Position numbers and translations under genes: made by a program. A DNA stretch of 64,000 nucleotides from Rhizobium oryzihabitans (GTDB lineage: Bacteria > Pseudomonadota > Alphaproteobacteria > Rhizobiales > Rhizobiaceae). The notes beneath the pieces are model-generated. The model saw nothing but the letters and a program-made list of their open reading frames with translations, searched no databases and was not told where the DNA came from. This document shows positions 8,497 to 16,681 of the stretch, piece by piece; within the stretch, counting starts at the first letter, position 1; each line of letters begins with the position of its first letter. The stretch spans positions 1,199,001-1,263,000 of the forward strand of contig NZ_CP048635.1 of NCBI RefSeq assembly GCF_010669145.1. Reading direction: 5' to 3'.

Positions 8497-9956
8497 GCGT
8501 GGTCTTCTCCGGCAAAGGAGGCCGCCAGCACATTCTGCTCGGTAATATCGTCGCCGACGAGTTCCGCCTGGATGGCGCCGTCGCGGAACACATAGACCCG
8601 GTCGCAGAGACGGATTTCGTCCATTTCGGTGGAGTACCAGATGAAGGTGCGGCCGTGGGAGGCTTCGGTTCTCAAGATGTCATAAACCTCCTGTTTGGTG
8701 CCGATATCGACGCCGCGCATCGGGTCGTCCATCAAAACGGTGCTGGCGGTGGTGGCAAGCGCGCGGGCGAAAAGCACCTTTTGCTGGTTGCCACCGGAGA
8801 GTGAGAGGATCTTGTTACCCATGTCGGGCGTGCGGATTTCGATGCGCTTTTTCCATTGCGCCCCAAGCTCGGTTTCCTTGGTTCTGTCCACCATGCCTGC
8901 GGCTGAAATATCCCTGAGCGAGGCGATGGACAGGTTTTTGAGGATGCTCCACAGCGGGAAGGTGCCGTTCAGGCTGCGGTCGCCCGCCACGAAGGCGATA
9001 TCGGTCTTGCGCGCGGGCAGCCAGCTATTGTTGCGGGCAAGATAAAGATCGAGAAGCGCTTCGGTCTGGCCATGGCCGCCGAGACCGGCAAGGCCGACGA
9101 TCTCGCCGCGAAAGGCCTCGAAGGCAAGGCCTTCGCCCCGGCGTGCCGGCATGGAAAGCACCTTCTCGCCCGCCTTGCGGCTTTCACCCCGCCGCCTGTC
9201 CTGTTCCTTGACGACGCTGCCCATGGCCTCAACCAGCGAGCGGGTGGTGAAGTCGGCGGCCTTCCGGTCGGCCACCACCCGGCCGTCCTTCATCACCACG
9301 ATACGGGTGGCCGTCGAAAGAATTTCGCCGAGAATATGAGAGATCAGCAGAACCGAGCCGCCCTCACGCACGAAACGGCGGACGTAGTCCATCAGCTGCT
9401 CGGCGAGACCGGCATCGAGGGAGGACGTTGGCTCATCGAGGATCACCAGTCTCGGTGCGCGCGGTATGCGGCAGAAATTGATGGCGATTTCCACCATCTG
9501 GCGTTCGGCGATGGAAAGTTCAGCGATAGTCAGTTCGCAATCGATGCCGTGGCCGGGGAAAATTTCATCCAGTGTCTGGCGGATCGTCGTCAGCGCACGG
9601 CCGCGCCAGTTTCGTCCACCCGTGGCGGTATGCATGATGCGGACATTTTCGCTGATCGTCAGGTTCGGGCAGAGCGACAGTTCCTGAAACACGCAGCGAA
9701 CGCCGTTCGCGCGCGCGGCGGCAATGCCGTGGCGGTTTTCGTTGCCGCCATAGGAAACGGAACCCTCATGCGGCGTCAGCCCGCCATTGATGACGTTGAC
9801 GATGGTGGACTTTCCCGCGCCGTTATGGCCGACGAGCCCGAGGCATTCCCCCGTGCGGATGACGAGATCGGCCCCATCCAGCGCCCTTACCGCGCCGAAC
9901 ACGACCTTCACGCCGCGCGCAGCGACGACTTCTTCCGCCTCGATGATGTCATTCAT
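8493..9956 (-). CDS. Sugar ABC transporter ATPase, two nucleotide-binding domains (RbsA/MglA type)
   Basis: Cytoplasmic ATPase of about 487 residues with tandem ATPase domains. The first has Walker A GHNGAGKST (about residue 44), the signature region LSIAERQM and Walker B LVILDEPTSSLD. The second has no intact Walker A, as usual in this family (GLGGHGQTEALL), then LSGGNQQK and VLMDDPMRGVD. In the second Walker B the usual catalytic Glu is Asp, which suggests that one site is inactive or slow. I chose ATG 9956; a TTG at 9962 is an alternative, and neither has a strong Shine-Dalgarno. A 12-bp-stem hairpin lies in the 98-bp gap after the binding-protein gene. Confidence 0.88.
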   Translation of the reverse strand: MNDIIEAEEVVAARGVKVVFGAVRALDGADLVIRTGECLGLVGHNGAGKSTIVNVINGGLTPHEGSVSYGGNENRHGIAAARANGVRCVFQELSLCPNLTISENVRIMHTATGGRNWRGRALTTIRQTLDEIFPGHGIDCELTIAELSIAERQMVEIAINFCRIPRAPRLVILDEPTSSLDAGLAEQLMDYVRRFVREGGSVLLISHILGEILSTATRIVVMKDGRVVADRKAADFTTRSLVEAMGSVVKEQDRRRGESRKAGEKVLSMPARRGEGLAFEAFRGEIVGLAGLGGHGQTEALLDLYLARNNSWLPARKTDIAFVAGDRSLNGTFPLWSILKNLSIASLRDISAAGMVDRTKETELGAQWKKRIEIRTPDMGNKILSLSGGNQQKVLFARALATTASTVLMDDPMRGVDIGTKQEVYDILRTEASHGRTFIWYSTEMDEIRLCDRVYVFRDGAIQAELVGDDITEQNVLAASFAGEDHA

Positions 9957-9997
9957 GAGCAACTACGCCAGTGATGTGAAATCGGATGATACGGTGG

Positions 9998-10032
9998 CTA
10001 TTGCGGCGCCCGTTCCGGGAGCGCCGCAATAG
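9998..10032 (-). other. Intercistronic hairpin between sugar-binding protein and ATPase genes
   Basis: A perfect 12-bp inverted repeat (CTATTGCGGCGC / GCGCCGCAATAG) with an 11-base centre that can partly pair itself. It lies in the transcript between the binding-protein stop and the ATPase start and has no T-run on the minus strand. Structures in this position in binding-protein operons often protect the upstream message from 3' exonucleases, giving more binding protein than ATPase. Confidence 0.65.
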
Positions 10033-10054
10033 TGGGGCTCTGGGCCGATCCGGC

Positions 10055-11071
10055 CTATTTGGCCGATGCGATGGCCTTCTGGGCGTCTTCCTGCGAATAT
10101 TCCACATTCGCCACGCCGCCCTTCTGGGTCGTCTTCAGGTTTTCCTCGAGATTGGCCTGATCGATGCGCAGGAAGGGCACGGTCAGATCCTTCTTCACAT
10201 CCTTGCCGTCGAGGATTTGCTGCGCCACCCAGAAAGCGAGCGTCGAGACGCCGGGAGCGATGGAGACGGACATGGTCTCGTAACCGCTTGCGTCCTTCTG
10301 CTGTTTCCACCATTGCAGCTCGTCTTCACGGTTGCCCATGACGATGGTGGGTGTCGGGCGCTTGGCGGCAGCGAAAGCCTGTGCCGCACCGTAACCGTCG
10401 CCGCCCTGCGTCACGACGGCCGCGACTTCTGGAAGGCTCGGCAGAATGCCGGCGACGGCGCGCTGTGCGACGTCCTGCGCCCAGTCGCCATTGACGGAAC
10501 CAACGATCTTGAACTGCGGGTTCTTGGCGACGCCGGCGGCGATGCCGGCGTGGATTTCATCATCCACTGAAACGCCCGCAAGGCCACGTATTTCAAGCAG
10601 GTTTCCACCCTTCGGCATGGCCTTGGCGAGATAGTCGATCTGGCTTTCGCCCATCGCCTTGAAATCGACGGCGATGCGCCATGCGCAGGGCTCGGTGACG
10701 ATGCCGTCGAATGATACGACGGTGATGCCGGCATCGCAGGCTTCCTTCACCGCTCCGTTAAGCGCGGTCGGCGAAGCGGCATTGATGACGATCGCGTCGT
10801 AACCCTGAAGAATGAGGTTCTGGATCTGCGCGGCCTGTTCGGTCGCCTGGTTTTCGGCTGTGGTGAAGGCGTCAGCGGCGGCGACCTGCTTGTCGGCAAC
10901 CGCCTGCTTGGTGATCTTGTCCCAGCTCGTCAGCATTGCCTGACGCCAGGAATTACCGGCATAATTGTTTGAAAGCGCGATTTTTTTGGCCGACGTATCG
11001 GCATGAGCGGTGATCGGCAAAGCTGCGCATGCGACAGCGGCCGACGCCAGAAGCATCTTCCTGATAGCCAT
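10055..11071 (-). CDS. Sugar ABC transporter substrate-binding protein (Peripla_BP_4)
   Basis: Periplasmic sugar-binding protein of 338 residues. A Sec signal peptide (MAIRKMLLASAAVACAALP, cut near AHA-DT at about residue 24) precedes a type I periplasmic-binding fold. Its first strand reads KKIALSNNYAGNSWRQAM, and ILQGYDAIVINAASPTAL and GITVVSFDGIV are typical ribose/galactofuranose-class segments. The start at 11071 is fixed by GGGAGGAA seven bases upstream; longer reading is possible but lacks such a site. It is the first gene of the minus-strand importer operon and is divergent from the GAF kinase gene. The ligand is not identifiable by eye. Confidence 0.88.
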   Translation of the reverse strand: MAIRKMLLASAAVACAALPITAHADTSAKKIALSNNYAGNSWRQAMLTSWDKITKQAVADKQVAAADAFTTAENQATEQAAQIQNLILQGYDAIVINAASPTALNGAVKEACDAGITVVSFDGIVTEPCAWRIAVDFKAMGESQIDYLAKAMPKGGNLLEIRGLAGVSVDDEIHAGIAAGVAKNPQFKIVGSVNGDWAQDVAQRAVAGILPSLPEVAAVVTQGGDGYGAAQAFAAAKRPTPTIVMGNREDELQWWKQQKDASGYETMSVSIAPGVSTLAFWVAQQILDGKDVKKDLTVPFLRIDQANLEENLKTTQKGGVANVEYSQEDAQKAIASAK

Positions 11072-11377
11072 TGATTTCCTCCCTGGTGGCTTGCCCTTTT
11101 CGAGCCCGGAAACACCTGTCTGTCGCAATCTCCTCGGCGGCAGACGGAATTCCTTTGCACTGGAGCTCCTTTCCCCAGTACAAGCGAGAATGACCAAGAA
11201 GGTTTGGCTTGTACAGGCGGATCACGGCAATCTTCCTGCGGGTTTCCGCAGAAAGCATGCGGGAACCCGCAGGACGAAATGGCCTTGCCGGGCGCAGAAT
11301 GGTGATGCGGCGTTCTGATATGTCGAAACTGCGCCGCCAGAGATCGACAAGGCAGGCGCTTGGGAGGGCGTCCGCAC
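11072..11377. promoter_or_regulatory. Divergent control region between sugar importer and two-component system
   Basis: This is 306 bp with no gene, between two divergently transcribed units. Its main feature is a long dyad at 11235-11273. Arms CCTGCGGGTTTCCGCA and TGCGGGAACCCGCAGG pair at 15 of 16 positions around a seven-base centre. It sits about 165-200 bp ahead of the binding-protein start and about 105-143 bp ahead of the kinase start, a suitable place for a shared operator. I could not assign convincing -35/-10 boxes for either direction. Confidence 0.6.
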
Positions 11378-12613
11378 ATGCTGGATACGCCGAAAAGCGC
11401 TCTTTTCCACCATTATATGGGTATTTCGCGGCTGCTCGCCGGGCAGCTCGAATTTAATGCCATCATCCAAGCGGTCGCAACCGAGATCAGCCATATCATC
11501 CCGCATGATCATATGGATGTCTGCATCAAGCAGCTGGATGACAAATATCACATCGCCTATGAAAGCGGTCTGGCCAGTGCCTGGAGCAGGCTCCCGCCCG
11601 CCCTTCTGACCGGTAGTCCGATCCGTTCGCTGCTGTCAGGCGAGGTGGAATACCTCTTGAGCGGCGACGCCTGTTCCGATCCGCGCTTTCATTTCGAAGG
11701 GTCGTTTTCGAGCCCGATCATCGAACTTAACCTGCATAGCCGGCTGCATGTGCCGATGAAGGTGCATGGCGATATCATCGGCGCGCTGAGTTGCTCCTCC
11801 CACCAGTCGGACGCCTATACGATGGAGGATGTGGCCAATGCCCGCGCGGTTGCGGATTTGCTGGCGCCCTATTTCTACGCCATCCGCGCCGCCGAGCAGG
11901 CCAAACGCTCCGCCATCGAGGAAGCGCGCGCCAATGCCCGCGAGGAGGGCCTGCGGCTCGGCGCGCTGCAATTGACCGAGGCGTTGGAGGCCGAGCGGCA
12001 GCGGATCGGCATGGATCTGCACGACCAGACGCTGGCGGACCTGACACGGCTGGCGCGGCGCATCGAGCGCATGAGCCATACCCCCGACCTTTCAGGCGAG
12101 ATGCTGGAGCCGGTGGTGCGCAGCCTGCAGCATTGCATGCAGGATCTGCGCGAGATCATCGAGGAGGCAAAACCCTCCATCCTGCAATTGTTCGGCGTCG
12201 TTGAGGCCATCGAGACCTATGTGGACCGTTCCGTGCGCGATAGCGGATCGGCAATCGACTGGTCGGTGACGGATGAGACGGACGGGCTGGTGGAAAGGCT
12301 GGACAAGACGGTGGCCATCTCCCTGTTCCGCATCGTGCAGGAGGCGGTGAACAATGCCATTCGCCATGCCCAGCCCGAAGTGATTGCCGTGAAACTGACC
12401 GCAATCGACGGCGGTTTGCGGGTGACGGTCAGCGATGACGGCAGCGGCGGCGGCGAAGGCGGGGCCTCCGGAGGCCTCGGCATCGGCAATATGAAGACGC
12501 GGGCGCGGCTGATTTCAGCCAGATTCGATATTGGCGGCAATGGCACGGGAGCGGGAACCCGCATCACCGTCACATTGCCGGAAGATGCTTTCGACCGGCG
12601 GGAGGACCTGTGA
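11378..12613 (+). CDS. Cytoplasmic GAF-domain sensor histidine kinase (HisKA_3/NarL-system type)
   Basis: Soluble sensor kinase of 411 residues with no membrane segment. A GAF sensory domain fills about residues 15-180. A coiled-coil linker rich in Ala, Glu and Arg leads to the HisKA_3 dimerisation box LHDQTLADL, where His at about 214 is the phosphorylated residue. A compact HATPase_c domain follows with the N-box VQEAVNNAIRHA and the G-boxes DDGSGGG and GLGIGNMKTRA. ATG 11378 has GGGAGG nine bases ahead. The response regulator gene starts one base past its stop. It is divergent from the sugar importer, so it probably senses a cytoplasmic ligand linked to that sugar; this is inference. Confidence 0.87.
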   Translation: MLDTPKSALFHHYMGISRLLAGQLEFNAIIQAVATEISHIIPHDHMDVCIKQLDDKYHIAYESGLASAWSRLPPALLTGSPIRSLLSGEVEYLLSGDACSDPRFHFEGSFSSPIIELNLHSRLHVPMKVHGDIIGALSCSSHQSDAYTMEDVANARAVADLLAPYFYAIRAAEQAKRSAIEEARANAREEGLRLGALQLTEALEAERQRIGMDLHDQTLADLTRLARRIERMSHTPDLSGEMLEPVVRSLQHCMQDLREIIEEAKPSILQLFGVVEAIETYVDRSVRDSGSAIDWSVTDETDGLVERLDKTVAISLFRIVQEAVNNAIRHAQPEVIAVKLTAIDGGLRVTVSDDGSGGGEGGASGGLGIGNMKTRARLISARFDIGGNGTGAGTRITVTLPEDAFDRREDL

Positions 12614-12614
12614 C

Positions 12615-13337
12615 ATGGATGTGCTGATCGTCGAGGACGATGCGCTGCACCGTGCCTATCTGAATGAGGCGGTGCGAGCGGCCCTGCCGGAATGCGACAA
12701 GGTTCTTGAGGCGTCAAACGGCAGAACCGGCGAAAAGCTGGCGCGGGAAAATCGCGCCGCCCATATCGTCATGGATTTACAGATGAACGAGCGCAACGGC
12801 ATAGAGGCGGCGCGCACCATCTGGAAGGAGCGGCCGGACACCCGCATCCTGTTCTGGTCAAACTATTCCGACGAGGCCTATGTGCGTGGGGTCTCCCGTA
12901 TCGTGCCGGAAGGCGCCGCCTATGGCTACGTGCTGAAATCAGCCTCCGACGACCGGTTGCGGCTGGCGCTGCGCAGCATCTTCATCGAGGCGCAATGCGT
13001 GATCGACCGTGAAGTGCGCGGCCTTCAGGAAAAGAGCCTCGGCAAGGCGCATGGCTTTACCGATTCCGAATATGAAATCCTTGTCGATGTCGCGCTTGGC
13101 CTCACCGACAAGGCGATTGCGCGCCGCCGCAACCTGTCGCTACGCAGCGTGCAGAACCGTCTGCAAAGCCTGTATGAGAAGCTCAATGTGCATCAGGCGG
13201 CGGGCGACGACGAGGCGGAAGGTCGCTATAATCTGCGGACCCGTGCCGTCACCGTTGCCTTCCTGCGAAAGCTTTTGAACTATAGCGCTCTCGAAAGGGC
13301 CGAGCGGGAACTGGCGGAATGGGCGGGAAGCCGCTGA
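12615..13337 (+). CDS. Response regulator with LuxR-type HTH output
   Basis: Predicted DNA-binding response regulator of 240 residues, partner of the kinase just upstream. The receiver domain has the acidic pair in VEDD (residues 7-9), phospho-acceptor Asp54 in IVMDLQM and the conserved Lys in GYVLKSAS (about 105). The HTH follows at about residues 152-195 (FTDSEYEIL...LTDKAIARRRNLSLRSVQNRL), a divergent LuxR/GerE helix set. After it there is an unusual tail of about 45 residues rich in charged residues and Leu. ATG 12615 has GGAGG ten bases ahead. A likely target is the dyad in the divergent region upstream of the kinase gene. Confidence 0.85.
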   Translation: MDVLIVEDDALHRAYLNEAVRAALPECDKVLEASNGRTGEKLARENRAAHIVMDLQMNERNGIEAARTIWKERPDTRILFWSNYSDEAYVRGVSRIVPEGAAYGYVLKSASDDRLRLALRSIFIEAQCVIDREVRGLQEKSLGKAHGFTDSEYEILVDVALGLTDKAIARRRNLSLRSVQNRLQSLYEKLNVHQAAGDDEAEGRYNLRTRAVTVAFLRKLLNYSALERAERELAEWAGSR

Positions 13338-13340
13338 TCG

Positions 13341-14357
13341 TCAGGGCAGGAAGGCAAGCAGCCGTCTTTCATCCGCCCTGAGGCCGGAAACGGGCTTTGC
13401 CCCGACCTTCAGGATGCGGCCAAGCTTCTTCTGCGCCTTCTCCTCCGTCGCGATATCGAGAACGGCAGGGTGGACGTAGCTCTTGCGGCAGATGGCGGGC
13501 GTATTGGAAAGCTCGATCGCCGCTGCTTGGCACATGCCCTTGATGCTGGGTTTTTCACCGGCTGCCACATGCTCCATCGCATGGCAGAAGGCGGCCAGGG
13601 TGCCGCCCCAGGTTCGGAAGGTCTTGGCGGAGATGCCCTGACCGCCAATGCGGGAAAGATAGGCGTTGAGATCGCTTGAATCGACGGAATGCACGCGGTC
13701 TTCGCTGTCCTGCCAGACAAACAGCTCCTTGCCCGGCAGATCGGCGATTTCTTCGAGGATTTTCTGAAGGCGGGGGTGGCGCAGCTGGCGCTTCACCTTT
13801 TGCCCGCCCTTTGCGGCAAACCGCAGCTCGATGGTTTCACCGAAAGACACGTGCCGTTTGAGCAAGGTGGTTGCGCCATAGGTGCCGTTGGTTTCGAGAT
13901 AGGAGCGGTTGCCGACGCGCAGATACGCGGCATCGAGAAGCAGTGTAAGGGCGGCGAGCGTCATCTCCTGCCCATGATCCTGCCTTTCGATATCGGCGAT
14001 GGCACGACGGCGGATGGCGGGCAGCGCCTTGCCGAAGCTTTTCAGCTGGAAGAATTTCGTCTCGCCCCGCATGGCGTGCCAGTCGGGATGGTAACGATAT
14101 TGCTTTCGCCCGCGCGCATCGAAGCCCGTGGCCTGCAAATGCCCGGCGGGATCGATACATATCCAGACGTCTCTATAGGCAGGTGGTACGCCGAGCGACT
14201 TGATGCGCTTCAATTCAACGCTATCGGACAGGAGTTCGCCACCCGGCAGCCGGTAACAGAAACCGCGCCCGCGCTTTTCGCGGGCTATCCCCGGTTCCTG
14301 ATCGTTGACATAGGCAAGTCCGATTTTGGCAAGAAGGCGGGTGGTTGGTTGTGGCAT
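13341..14357 (-). CDS. DNA topoisomerase IB (poxvirus-like)
   Basis: Type IB topoisomerase of 338 residues that relaxes supercoils through a 3'-phosphotyrosine intermediate. The N-terminal domain holds the GxGFxY element (RGRGFCYRLPG) and a typical IKSLGVPPAY segment. The catalytic domain has RVGNRSY (catalytic Arg, about residue 147), KVKRQL (Lys), the RTWGGT motif and the active-site Tyr294 in CRKSYVHP. It is single-copy and monocistronic as far as seen, and convergent with the response regulator gene, with three bases between the stops. Such enzymes are sporadic in bacteria and frequent in Rhizobiales. Confidence 0.9.
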   Translation of the reverse strand: MPQPTTRLLAKIGLAYVNDQEPGIAREKRGRGFCYRLPGGELLSDSVELKRIKSLGVPPAYRDVWICIDPAGHLQATGFDARGRKQYRYHPDWHAMRGETKFFQLKSFGKALPAIRRRAIADIERQDHGQEMTLAALTLLLDAAYLRVGNRSYLETNGTYGATTLLKRHVSFGETIELRFAAKGGQKVKRQLRHPRLQKILEEIADLPGKELFVWQDSEDRVHSVDSSDLNAYLSRIGGQGISAKTFRTWGGTLAAFCHAMEHVAAGEKPSIKGMCQAAAIELSNTPAICRKSYVHPAVLDIATEEKAQKKLGRILKVGAKPVSGLRADERRLLAFLP

Positions 14358-14392
14358 CGTTTTTTCCGGCAGGTTTCACGCTGCGGCAAACG

Positions 14393-14424
14393 AAAAACAG
14401 GCCGCCTTCGTTCCGGCGGCCTGT
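14393..14424 (-). terminator. Rho-independent terminator of the GDH-like gene
   Basis: On the minus strand a 10-bp GC-rich stem (ACAGGCCGCC / GGCGGCCTGT) with an eight-base loop is followed at once by five T residues. It begins about 23 bases after the dehydrogenase stop and lies just upstream of the topoisomerase gene start. Confidence 0.85.
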
Positions 14425-14446
14425 CCGTATCGATTATCCGTTTTTA

Positions 14447-15676
14447 TCAACCGGCCTTGGCGATCCTCAGGATCTGGGATTCGCCGCCGCCCCGCTCCTC
14501 GGTCACGGCATAGATCGCGCCATCCGGACCGACCTTCACGTCGCGGATGCGCGCCTCGAGCGGCAGCCGGCTTTCGGTCGCAACCTTGTCGCCATCCAGA
14601 TGCAGGATGACGAGGCCCTGGCTCACTAGACCGCCAACGATGAAGGCGCCCTTCCATTCGGGAATCTGGTCGCCTTCATAAAACGCCATGCCGGAGGGGC
14701 CGATGACCGGGTCCCAATAATAGACCGGCTGCTCCATGCCTTCCTTGGCCGTGGCACCTTCACCAACGGCCCTGCCGCTATATTCGATGCCGTAGGTTAT
14801 GACAGGCCAGCCATAGTTCAGGCCTGCTTTCGGCAGGTTCAGTTCATCGCCGCCTCTCGGGCCGTGTTCCACGGTCCAGAGCCTGCCTTCTCCGTCCAAT
14901 GCTGCCGCCTGCAGGTTGCGGTGGCCGTAGCTCCATATCTCGGGAAGGGCGTTCTGCTGGCCGGCGAAGGGATTGCCTTCGAAGGCTTTGCCTTGCGCAT
15001 CAATGCGGAAGACCTTGCCGAGGCCGCTGGACAGATCCTGCGCCTGCACGCGCGGCGTCGCATCGGAGCGTTCGCCGACAGTGACATAAAGCTCGTTATT
15101 CGGCCCGAAGACCAAACGCGAGCCGAAATGCTTGTCGCCATCATAGGTCGGCATCTGGCGGAAGATAACCGCGACATTTTCAAGTTTGGCCGCGCCGCCT
15201 TCCTCGGTCAGTTTTGCCGAGGCGACCGAGGTGCCATTGCCGCCGTCACGCGGTTCGGAGAAGGAAAAGAAGATGGTGCGCGATGTCTCGAAATCCGGCG
15301 CAAGCGCTATGTCGAGAAGACCGCCCTGTCCGGCAGAGGCGACTTCCGGCACGCCTTCTATGGCGGGGCCGGCCTTGCCGTCGGCGACGATATGCATGGC
15401 GCCTTCCTTGGCCGCAACGATCATGCGGCCATCGGGCAGAAACTCCATCGACCAGAGATGTGGCAGGCCCTCGGCAATGACGGTTTTTTCGACGTCTGGC
15501 TGGGTTGCGGCCTGTGGCGCACGGGTCTGACCCTCGAAAGCCGGTTTCTGATCCGGCGCATTGGCCCGTTTCGTCTCGGCAGCCGGGGCGGTCTGTGCGT
15601 GGGCGGCGCCAGCAAGCGGTACGGCAAGCAGCGCAAATAGCATCGTCGAACTCAGAAATCGGTTGTTGCGGAACAT
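14447..15676 (-). CDS. PQQ-dependent sugar dehydrogenase (soluble GDH/YliI family)
   Basis: Exported six-bladed propeller of 409 residues in the GSDH family, related to soluble aldose dehydrogenases that use PQQ. The signal peptide is about residues 1-27 (ending AGAAHA), followed by a disordered Pro/Gln/Ala-rich linker of about 35 residues. Family marks are LWSMEFLPDGRMIVAAKEG, GQGGLLDIALAPDF, the YGHRNLQAAALDGEGRLWTVEHGPRGGDELN region (shown by its parts YGHRNLQ and EHGPRGGDE) and GMAFY. The start at 15676 has AAGGGAG ahead of it. It ends at a strong terminator. Whether PQQ is made by this organism cannot be seen here. Confidence 0.85.
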   Translation of the reverse strand: MFRNNRFLSSTMLFALLAVPLAGAAHAQTAPAAETKRANAPDQKPAFEGQTRAPQAATQPDVEKTVIAEGLPHLWSMEFLPDGRMIVAAKEGAMHIVADGKAGPAIEGVPEVASAGQGGLLDIALAPDFETSRTIFFSFSEPRDGGNGTSVASAKLTEEGGAAKLENVAVIFRQMPTYDGDKHFGSRLVFGPNNELYVTVGERSDATPRVQAQDLSSGLGKVFRIDAQGKAFEGNPFAGQQNALPEIWSYGHRNLQAAALDGEGRLWTVEHGPRGGDELNLPKAGLNYGWPVITYGIEYSGRAVGEGATAKEGMEQPVYYWDPVIGPSGMAFYEGDQIPEWKGAFIVGGLVSQGLVILHLDGDKVATESRLPLEARIRDVKVGPDGAIYAVTEERGGGESQILRIAKAG

Positions 15677-15860
15677 GGGTCTCCCTTCCTTCGTTTGCGT
15701 CAGGCACAAACCATTTGGGGAGGATTTCGTTTCTTGCGATAGCTTCAAGAAAACTTGATGAGTTCGTGTGCAGGCGACGCCCTCTTTTATCATCCGTACG
15801 AATTCGTAGGGAACCGCAATCATGCATCCACGTTTTCCCTCTGGTTATACGGAGGGCGCC

Positions 15861-16046
15861 ATGCAGATCATTGACAACAAGACCATAGACGGGAACAGAA
15901 CCAAACCGATCCTCAATGTCGCAGAATTCTGTCGCCGTTACCGACTGGACAAGGCCGAGGAGACACGGCTGAGAAAATTGTTTGGCGAGTTCGCATCCCG
16001 GCACGAACTCCTGATGAATGCGCAGCGCAAGCCCAACTTCCGCTGA
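15861..16046 (+). CDS. Small conserved-looking protein, 61 residues
   Basis: Short gene with a good start: ATG 15861 is preceded by GGAGGG at the right distance. The product is basic at the C-terminus (AQRKPNFR) with a helical centre (VAEFCRRYRLDKAEETRLRKLFGEFA) described here only as an amphipathic helix pair from about residue 23 to 50. Small Rhizobiales proteins of this type occur without a known role, and I do not recognise a named family. It is divergent from the GDH-like gene and convergent with rsmJ; its stop codon is adjacent to the rsmJ stop. Real coding is supported by the ribosome-binding site and absence of any other gene in the gap. Confidence 0.65.
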   Translation: MQIIDNKTIDGNRTKPILNVAEFCRRYRLDKAEETRLRKLFGEFASRHELLMNAQRKPNFR

Positions 16047-16673
16047 TCATTCCTCGGGATCGACTGATTTTCCGAAGATCATGAAGACATCATAACGGGT
16101 GTTCTTGCCCATTATCTGATGCGAGGGTTTGCGAATGCCCGGCATAGGTTCGGCGCGCAGGGGCCATTTAAGAACAACCCGTTTCGTTGCATTATCAAGC
16201 GCCGCCTCCATCAGTTCCACCTGATCGGGATCGGATCCCACCAGTTCGCGCAACACCCGCATCTCCTTTTTCACCAGCGCCGTATTGTGGCGCGGCGGAT
16301 GCATGGGGTCGACAATCACCACTTCCGGCGAAAGTTCTTTCAGCAGGTGCCTTGAATCACCCTGCAGCAGCGTCATGCGCGACGCGGCCTCCGCATAGGC
16401 GCCGCCGGCCTCCAATGCGCGGCGAATGCCGTCCGCGAGATAGGCATGCATGCCCGGCGAGCGTTCGATCAACGTCACCTCCGCGCCGAGTGATGCGAGC
16501 AGAAAGGCATCCCGCCCGAGCCCTGCCGTGGCATCCACGATTTTTGGGGTGCGGCCTTTGGTGAAGCCTGCGGCTTTCGGCAGGGCCTGTCCACGCCCCT
16601 CGCCGGAGCGGAAACGATGCCCGACCGCACCGCCGACAAAATCCACCACGAAGCTTTCGTCTTGTTCTTTCAT
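16047..16673 (-). CDS. rsmJ: RsmJ-like 16S rRNA guanine-N2 methyltransferase
   Basis: SAM-dependent methyltransferase of 208 residues resembling RsmJ (YhiQ), which in E. coli methylates G1516 of 16S rRNA. The SAM site is VDATAGLGRDAFLLASLGA (about residues 46-64), then an acidic ribose-binding strand in LIERSPG. The catalytic block is VIVDPMHPPRH with the conserved DPMxP motif. I chose ATG 16673, which has GAGG six bases ahead; a TTG at 16685 would overlap the upstream gene's stop by four bases and cannot be excluded. It is downstream of, and co-oriented with, an RluA-family gene, so two RNA-modification enzymes share an operon. Confidence 0.82.
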   Translation of the reverse strand: MKEQDESFVVDFVGGAVGHRFRSGEGRGQALPKAAGFTKGRTPKIVDATAGLGRDAFLLASLGAEVTLIERSPGMHAYLADGIRRALEAGGAYAEAASRMTLLQGDSRHLLKELSPEVVIVDPMHPPRHNTALVKKEMRVLRELVGSDPDQVELMEAALDNATKRVVLKWPLRAEPMPGIRKPSHQIMGKNTRYDVFMIFGKSVDPEE

Positions 16674-16681
16674 CGCAGGCC

